Positions 21,970 to 25,915 of a stretch of 25,915 bases of DNA are shown here, one piece after another. Position 1 is the stretch's first letter, and every line of letters begins with the position of its first letter. The notes under the pieces were generated by a model, which did not search any database, was not told the origin of the DNA, and saw nothing but the letters and a program-made list of their open reading frames with translations. The position numbers and the translations under genes were made by a program. Origin of the DNA: DATBMY01 sp036554605 (lineage in GTDB: Bacteria; Acidobacteriota; Blastocatellia; UBA7656); assembly GCA_036554605.1 (NCBI GenBank), contig DATBMY010000251.1:1-25915 (forward strand). The letters run 5' to 3'.

Positions 21970-24900
21970 CTAGCCGTTAAAGTTGAGCCGGTCCATCTTC
22001 AGGTACAGGCCCTTGCGCGAGAGCCCGAGCTCTTTGGCGGCGCGAGCGATGTTGCCCTGGCACCGGCGCAACGCATCCTTAATCATCTGGCGTTCGAGCT
22101 CCTCGACTGCTTCTCCCAGAGTCGTTCCGGCGGGCGCGGCAAGCAGCGCGCTGCCTTTCTTTGGTAGGGCTTCAATCGACTCGCCGGAGCCATTGGCCTG
22201 GATTATCTCGGGCGATAGGTGCTCCGGATTTATGACGGTCCCGGACTCACTGTAGGCAACTATCCTGCGCACTTCGTTGCAAAGCTGCCGGACGTTCCCG
22301 GGCCAGTCATACACCAGCATTAAATCGAGCGCCTCCTCCGATATCTGTATATCGCGCTTGGTCGATTCTTCCTGGTACTGGGTCAGGTAGTGGCTCACGA
22401 GCGCCGGTATCTCCTCGCGGCGCTGCCTGAGCGCCGGCACCTGAATCCTTATCACGTTCAAGCGGTGAAAGAGATCTTCGCGGAATCGACCTTCCTTGAC
22501 GCCGCGCTCAAGATCGGAGTTAGTCGCCGCAACCACGCGCACGTCTACTCTGAGAGGCTGGTTCGCCCCGAGCGGGTGTATTTCGCCTTCCTGCAAAAAC
22601 CGCAAGAGCTTTGGCTGTAATTCGAGCGGCAGGTCGCCTATCTCGTCAAGAAAGAGCGTGCCGCGTTCGGCCGCTCGAATTATTCCTTCGTTATCCGCGA
22701 CCGCGCCCGTGAAGGCCCCCTTGCGATAGCCGAAAAGCTGGCTCTCTATCATATCCTTCGGCGCGGCGGAACAATTAAAAGGAAGAAAGGTGCTGAACCG
22801 GCGCGAGCTTCCCGCGTGGACGGCTCGCGCGATCAGCTCCTTGCCCGTGCCTGATTCACCAGTGATGAGAACCGTCACATCCGAAGATCGAATCTTATGA
22901 ATCTGTTCGAGCACCTGGCTCATGGCGCGGCTCGCGCATATAAAGCCCGGCAGCTCAACCTGCGCGAGCAGCCTTGCGGGGTCGAATATTTGCGTCCGCC
23001 GCATCTTGCTGCGGAAGCCGAGCATCTCGAGAGATTGCTCTATCAAGGAGAGCAGCGGTTGAATGTTCACCGTCCCCGTCATAAACCGTTGCGCCTTCGG
23101 TTCGATCAGCCGCAACAGGTAGCCGGTTCCATGATTATCGCTCAGTTTATAAGTATGATTCTCTGCGTACTCTTCCGCTTTGAGCCTGGCCAGATGGTGA
23201 AGCTCGGCCTCTCTCTCGGCTTCACTTAACCCAACCGAAGAGGCTACAGTCAATCGAGTCGTATTCTCTAAAGCCGACTCCTCGCCGGTCATCTCGACTA
23301 GCAAGACGGCGCGGCTATCGGATTGCTCGCGCGCCACCGAAACTATTTCCCTGAGCAGCAGATCGCGCGAGACGGCCGCGTTCACGATGCGTTCAGCGAG
23401 AAACCCGTCGATGGTCGAAACCAGATCGGGCATTGCAGGCAGGCTGTCATGCGCGCCGCCGTCCTTTTGTTCCAGCGCCCTGAGCGATTCGGCGCATTGA
23501 CGGGCACTAGCAAGGTCGGTTACCGCGCCGAGTTTTTCGAATGTAAGCGCCGCCGATTCTATCTCGCGCAAGGCGGGGGCGATTCGCCCCTGCCTCTTTA
23601 GTAGATCGGCCATGACCATGCGATTGAGGGCGCAGTCATAGACTGCTTCCTTGATCTCATAGACCGACGTGCTCTGGCGCAAGGCCTGTATCGCCCCCGC
23701 GACATGGCCTTCGGCCGCGTTTGCCTTTGCCGTCACCCTCATCATAAGAGCCCACCCGTATAGCTCCGGCCATTCCTTTAGAAAGTCGCGCGTTATATCG
23801 ATCTGCTTGCGGGCCTGGTCGGCGCGGCCCGCGAGCAACAACGCCTCGGCCAGCCAGAGCCGCGCGTCCGCGATAAACTGGCTATCGCCCAGCCTCGTGC
23901 AAATATCGACGGCATGCTCGAAACACCGCGTGGCTTCATCGATCTCGCCCTTGGCCAGATGGCTTCGCCCCATCGTTATGTGCGTTTCGGATTCGTTCGG
24001 GTGACGGTTGCTTGTAAATACGTAGAGCGATTCCTTTATCAGCTCGTCCGCTTCGGCGATCCTGCCCTGTAGCAGATACAAGAGCGCCAGCGTATCAAGC
24101 GCGATGCTGTAGAGGTGAGCAATACGTTCAATACCCTTGAGAAGATTTATCGCTTCCATCGCCAGCTCTTCGGCGCGCTGCCAATCGCCGAGCGATATGA
24201 GCTTCATGGCGAGATTGTTGTAATTGAACGCCAGAACGTAGCTGTTGCCCGCGAGTCGCAAATGCTCGATCGACTTTTCGTGGCAGCTTATGACCTTGTC
24301 TTTTGGCGCTTCAAGATTATCGTAGACCAGCGCCAGGTCCATGTAGCAGCGCCCTAAAAGCTCGTGCTCGCTGCGGTCGCCTATAATGGCCAGGCTCTGT
24401 TTGATGGCGTTGGCGGCATTTCGAAAATCGCCCAGCCTGCCGTTGATGCTGCCTATGCTGAAATAAGATTCGGCCAGGTGGCGCCAGTTGCCTACCTTCC
24501 GAAAGTAGTCGAGCGCGGATATATAGTAATCGCGGGCGATGCGTATCTCGGATATGAAACGGTAGGCGCGGCCGAGCCCGAAAAAGCAGGCCCCGAGGCC
24601 CGCCGGGTCGTCGAGCTTGCGCGCAATCTGCAAGGCCTGATTGAAAAGCGCGATAGCCCGCGCGATGTCATTATTGAAAGAATAGCCCCAGCCCAGCCGC
24701 GTCAGCACCCGCATCTGCAGGCTTTCGGGAAGCCGGGTGTATTCGGCCAGCTTTTCGTACCTGGCGACGGCTTCGAGCTGCTCGCGGTTGAGGGCCTGTT
24801 TTTCGAGAGCCTCGCTCAGAAGGCAGCGTACAATCGCTTCTTCCTCATTGCTCCTCGGGCCGAGCCGCAACGCTTCCGCAAAAAGGTTTGACGACTCTAC

Positions 24901-24987
24901 AAATCTGCCTTCCTCAAATGCGGCTTGTCCGGCCTCAACGGCATCCTGTACCCGTTGATTGAGCAATATACCTCTGCTACTCGACAT
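21970..24987 (-). CDS. TPR-containing sigma-54-dependent activator without receiver domain
   Basis: 1005 aa from ATG 24987 (AAGGG lies 6 bases upstream); a GTG at 25035 would add 16 residues but has no ribosome site. Residues ~1-490 are a run of TPR-like helical repeats (for example AVEAGQAAFEEGRFVESSNL and LGACFFGLGRAYRFISEIRI). A probable GAF-like domain follows (~520-660). The AAA+ domain (~680-920) has Walker A GESGTGKE (about 710-717), GAFTGA (757-762) and LFLDEIGDLP. The C-terminus is a Fis-type helix-turn-helix (GNIARAAKELGLSRKGLYLK). With no receiver domain, its signal is probably a bound protein or peptide on the TPRs or a small ligand on the GAF-like part. It is divergent from a sigma-54 promoter at 25244-25259, its most likely target. 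Confidence 0.92.
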   Translation of the reverse strand: MSSSRGILLNQRVQDAVEAGQAAFEEGRFVESSNLFAEALRLGPRSNEEEAIVRCLLSEALEKQALNREQLEAVARYEKLAEYTRLPESLQMRVLTRLGWGYSFNNDIARAIALFNQALQIARKLDDPAGLGACFFGLGRAYRFISEIRIARDYYISALDYFRKVGNWRHLAESYFSIGSINGRLGDFRNAANAIKQSLAIIGDRSEHELLGRCYMDLALVYDNLEAPKDKVISCHEKSIEHLRLAGNSYVLAFNYNNLAMKLISLGDWQRAEELAMEAINLLKGIERIAHLYSIALDTLALLYLLQGRIAEADELIKESLYVFTSNRHPNESETHITMGRSHLAKGEIDEATRCFEHAVDICTRLGDSQFIADARLWLAEALLLAGRADQARKQIDITRDFLKEWPELYGWALMMRVTAKANAAEGHVAGAIQALRQSTSVYEIKEAVYDCALNRMVMADLLKRQGRIAPALREIESAALTFEKLGAVTDLASARQCAESLRALEQKDGGAHDSLPAMPDLVSTIDGFLAERIVNAAVSRDLLLREIVSVAREQSDSRAVLLVEMTGEESALENTTRLTVASSVGLSEAEREAELHHLARLKAEEYAENHTYKLSDNHGTGYLLRLIEPKAQRFMTGTVNIQPLLSLIEQSLEMLGFRSKMRRTQIFDPARLLAQVELPGFICASRAMSQVLEQIHKIRSSDVTVLITGESGTGKELIARAVHAGSSRRFSTFLPFNCSAAPKDMIESQLFGYRKGAFTGAVADNEGIIRAAERGTLFLDEIGDLPLELQPKLLRFLQEGEIHPLGANQPLRVDVRVVAATNSDLERGVKEGRFREDLFHRLNVIRIQVPALRQRREEIPALVSHYLTQYQEESTKRDIQISEEALDLMLVYDWPGNVRQLCNEVRRIVAYSESGTVINPEHLSPEIIQANGSGESIEALPKKGSALLAAPAGTTLGEAVEELERQMIKDALRRCQGNIARAAKELGLSRKGLYLKMDRLNFNG

Positions 24988-25049
24988 GTCAGACCCTTGG
25001 AGCCAGGACAGCAAAGCGAAATTCCCAAGCCTCACAACCGGCCATGGGA

Positions 25050-25067
25050 AATCACGTTGAAGTGATT
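25050..25067. promoter_or_regulatory. Dyad AATCAC-N6-GTGATT, candidate operator
   Basis: A perfect 6-bp dyad (25050-25055 and 25062-25067). Its TCAC-N6-GTGA core recurs at 25157-25170. It falls in the leader of the activator gene, downstream of that gene's sigma-70 promoter, so binding there could give autoregulation. Confidence 0.45.
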
Positions 25068-25102
25068 ATGTGAGCCAGCTAATTCCCCTCAAAGTCAGAG
25101 CG

Positions 25103-25131
25103 ATTCTATTTATTGACCGGGGTTATGTCAA
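25103..25131 (-). promoter_or_regulatory. Sigma-70 promoter of the TPR/sigma-54 activator
   Basis: Minus strand: perfect -35 TTGACA (25126-25131) and -10 TAGAAT (25103-25108) with a 17-bp spacer. The start is near 25096, giving a leader of ~110 nt before ATG 24987. Confidence 0.8.
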
Positions 25132-25156
25132 GCGTATCAATCGCAGCCATCAGGCG

Positions 25157-25170
25157 TCACCGCATCGTGA
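25157..25170. promoter_or_regulatory. Dyad TCAC-N6-GTGA, candidate upstream activator site
   Basis: TCACCGCATCGTGA. It shares the TCAC-N6-GTGA core with the dyad at 25050. Its centre is about 106 bp upstream of the predicted sigma-54 start (25270), a typical distance for an enhancer-type site. Confidence 0.5.
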
Positions 25171-25243
25171 ATTAATACGAGTCAGCCGTGTTCATATAGC
25201 CCTTTTTCGGGCCTTTTTAGGGCTCCGGGCGAGCGAAGATGGC

Positions 25244-25259
25244 TGGCATACGCTTTGCA
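25244..25259 (+). promoter_or_regulatory. Sigma-54 (-24/-12) promoter
   Basis: TGGCATACGCTTTGCA has GG and GC at the correct separation and an intact TTGCA; only the C-G after TGGCA differs from consensus. The predicted start is ~25270 and the next ATG is 25315. It shares its first eight bases with the promoter at 2887. Confidence 0.8.
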
Positions 25260-25314
25260 CCCCTATGGCGCGAAGCTTGATGGAGGGCTTCATTTTAGGG
25301 CAAAAGAGGGATTG

Positions 25315-25476
25315 ATGGAGATAATCTGGTTCTTTATTCTCATATCGTTTGTTCTCGTTTACGTGGCGATAGTTGGCGCGATGATCGCGCGGCTGGTATC
25401 GAGAGGCGGCCAGAGATTCTTCGGCCGCAACTCCGAGCAACCGGCGATAGAGCAGGAGATGCCATTGCGAGGTTGA
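25315..25476 (+). CDS. Small single-pass membrane protein
   Basis: 53 aa from ATG 25315 (AGAGGG lies 4 bases upstream). MEIIWFFILISFVLVYVAIV is a transmembrane segment at residues ~3-27, followed by a basic region (RLVSRGGQRFFGRNSEQ) and an acidic tail. By the positive-inside rule the C-terminus faces the cytoplasm. I recognise no family. It is the first gene after the sigma-54 promoter and ends 3 nt before the next gene, so both form one transcription unit. Confidence 0.7.
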   Translation: MEIIWFFILISFVLVYVAIVGAMIARLVSRGGQRFFGRNSEQPAIEQEMPLRG

Positions 25477-25479
25477 GTG

Positions 25480-25809
25480 ATGGAAATAAATTTCAAAGAA
25501 CTAAAACGTGAGCAGAACTTATTAATTCGCACACAAAACAGCGAGTACCGGTTCCGCGTCTTAGACCCGGATGAGCGGCGCGGGCTGCTCTCCGGCGGCT
25601 CACTTGGCAGCAGCCGGCGTGAGGCTGTGCTTATTGGGACGCTGCCTGATGGCAGCTATATCGAGGCAGCCGATGTCAAGACGCTGAAGATTGGTACTCG
25701 GGCGCTCTTTTTTCTTGGAGCAAACCGAGGCGTGGAACGTTTGATTACCTCGGCCATAACCGAGATCGCGACCGAGCAGGGACGCGACGGCGAGCGACAG
25801 GCCGCGTGA
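25480..25809 (+). CDS. Hypothetical 109-aa protein
   Basis: ATG 25480 follows GAGG (25469-25472) by 7 bases; GTG 25477 directly before it is also in frame. The protein is soluble, without signal peptide or membrane helix: a basic start (MEINFKELKREQN), a beta-rich middle (REAVLIGTLPDGSYIEAADV, LFFLGANRGVERLITSAI) and a charged tail. I recognise no domain. It is the second gene of the sigma-54 unit and probably works with the small membrane protein. A 6-bp hairpin (AGGCGC/GCGCCT) lies downstream without a T-run. Confidence 0.7.
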   Translation: MEINFKELKREQNLLIRTQNSEYRFRVLDPDERRGLLSGGSLGSSRREAVLIGTLPDGSYIEAADVKTLKIGTRALFFLGANRGVERLITSAITEIATEQGRDGERQAA

Positions 25810-25915
25810 TACCAAAACAAGGCGCACGACCGGTAACGGCCGGCGCCTCCTGCCGCATCGATAGCGCGTGCAAGCCTGTTACAGGCGAGTAAGCGCAGAA
25901 GAATTTCCGTGACAA

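Noticed and set aside
25820..25850. GC-rich hairpin after the last gene as a terminator
   Set aside because: The stem (AGGCGC/GCGCCT) is short and no T-run follows; left as a note in the gene entry only.

Overview
The window (about 26 kb, GC-rich) most likely comes from an Acidobacteriota chromosome, probably of the Blastocatellia type. This is inferred from a combination of families: an Oar-like TonB-dependent receptor, a duplicated FtsX/MacB permease without an ATPase (the ADOP type that is expanded in this phylum), a zinc-ribbon Ser/Thr kinase with a Pro/Asn-rich outer tail, and many two-component and sigma-54 regulators. No phage, integrase, intact insertion sequence or CRISPR array is visible.

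Layout. (1) 1-2498 is the 3' part of an outer-membrane receptor. An initiator tRNA gene follows on the minus strand, with its own consensus promoter and terminator. (2) 2887-7975 begins with a near-consensus sigma-54 promoter, then a secreted peptidoglycan-binding protein, a PAS-like protein ending in a histidine-kinase dimerisation (DHp) helix pair but with no ATPase domain, an NtrC-type response regulator, and a membrane Ser/Thr kinase. (3) 8110-9309 holds a double universal-stress protein and a convergent CsbD-like gene, separated by a long hairpin. (4) 9599-13763 is a stressosome operon: RsbR, RsbS, RsbT, an RsbT-phosphatase fusion and an RsbT-histidine-kinase fusion, with overlapping or closely spaced genes. 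(5) 13844-17006 has its own sigma-70 promoter and a structured leader of about 630 nt (a three-way-junction fold, a GEMM/c-di-GMP-riboswitch-like element, a terminator hairpin, two tiny ORFs) ahead of a membrane HD-GYP/GAF/GGDEF protein. (6) 17007-17756 is a gene-poor, repeat-bearing gap. (7) 17757-24987, on the minus strand, encodes the ADOP permease, an MFS exporter and a large TPR-containing sigma-54 activator. (8) Divergent from this activator is a second sigma-54 promoter that drives two small genes of unknown function, one a single-pass membrane protein.

How it may work together. This is a stress and envelope signalling region. Each of the two sigma-54 activators sits beside a sigma-54 promoter that starts TGGCATAC. 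The activator at the right end is flanked by two TCAC-N6-GTGA dyads that are good candidates for its binding sites. The stressosome lies directly upstream of a c-di-GMP turnover enzyme that may itself be controlled by a c-di-GMP riboswitch. The known Moorella stressosome also feeds a diguanylate cyclase, so a stressosome to c-di-GMP output is the most interesting hypothesis here. The most unusual items are the kinase-less DHp protein, the three tandem RsbT-type ATPase domains, the layered RNA leader, and the sigma-54/dyad arrangement at the right end.
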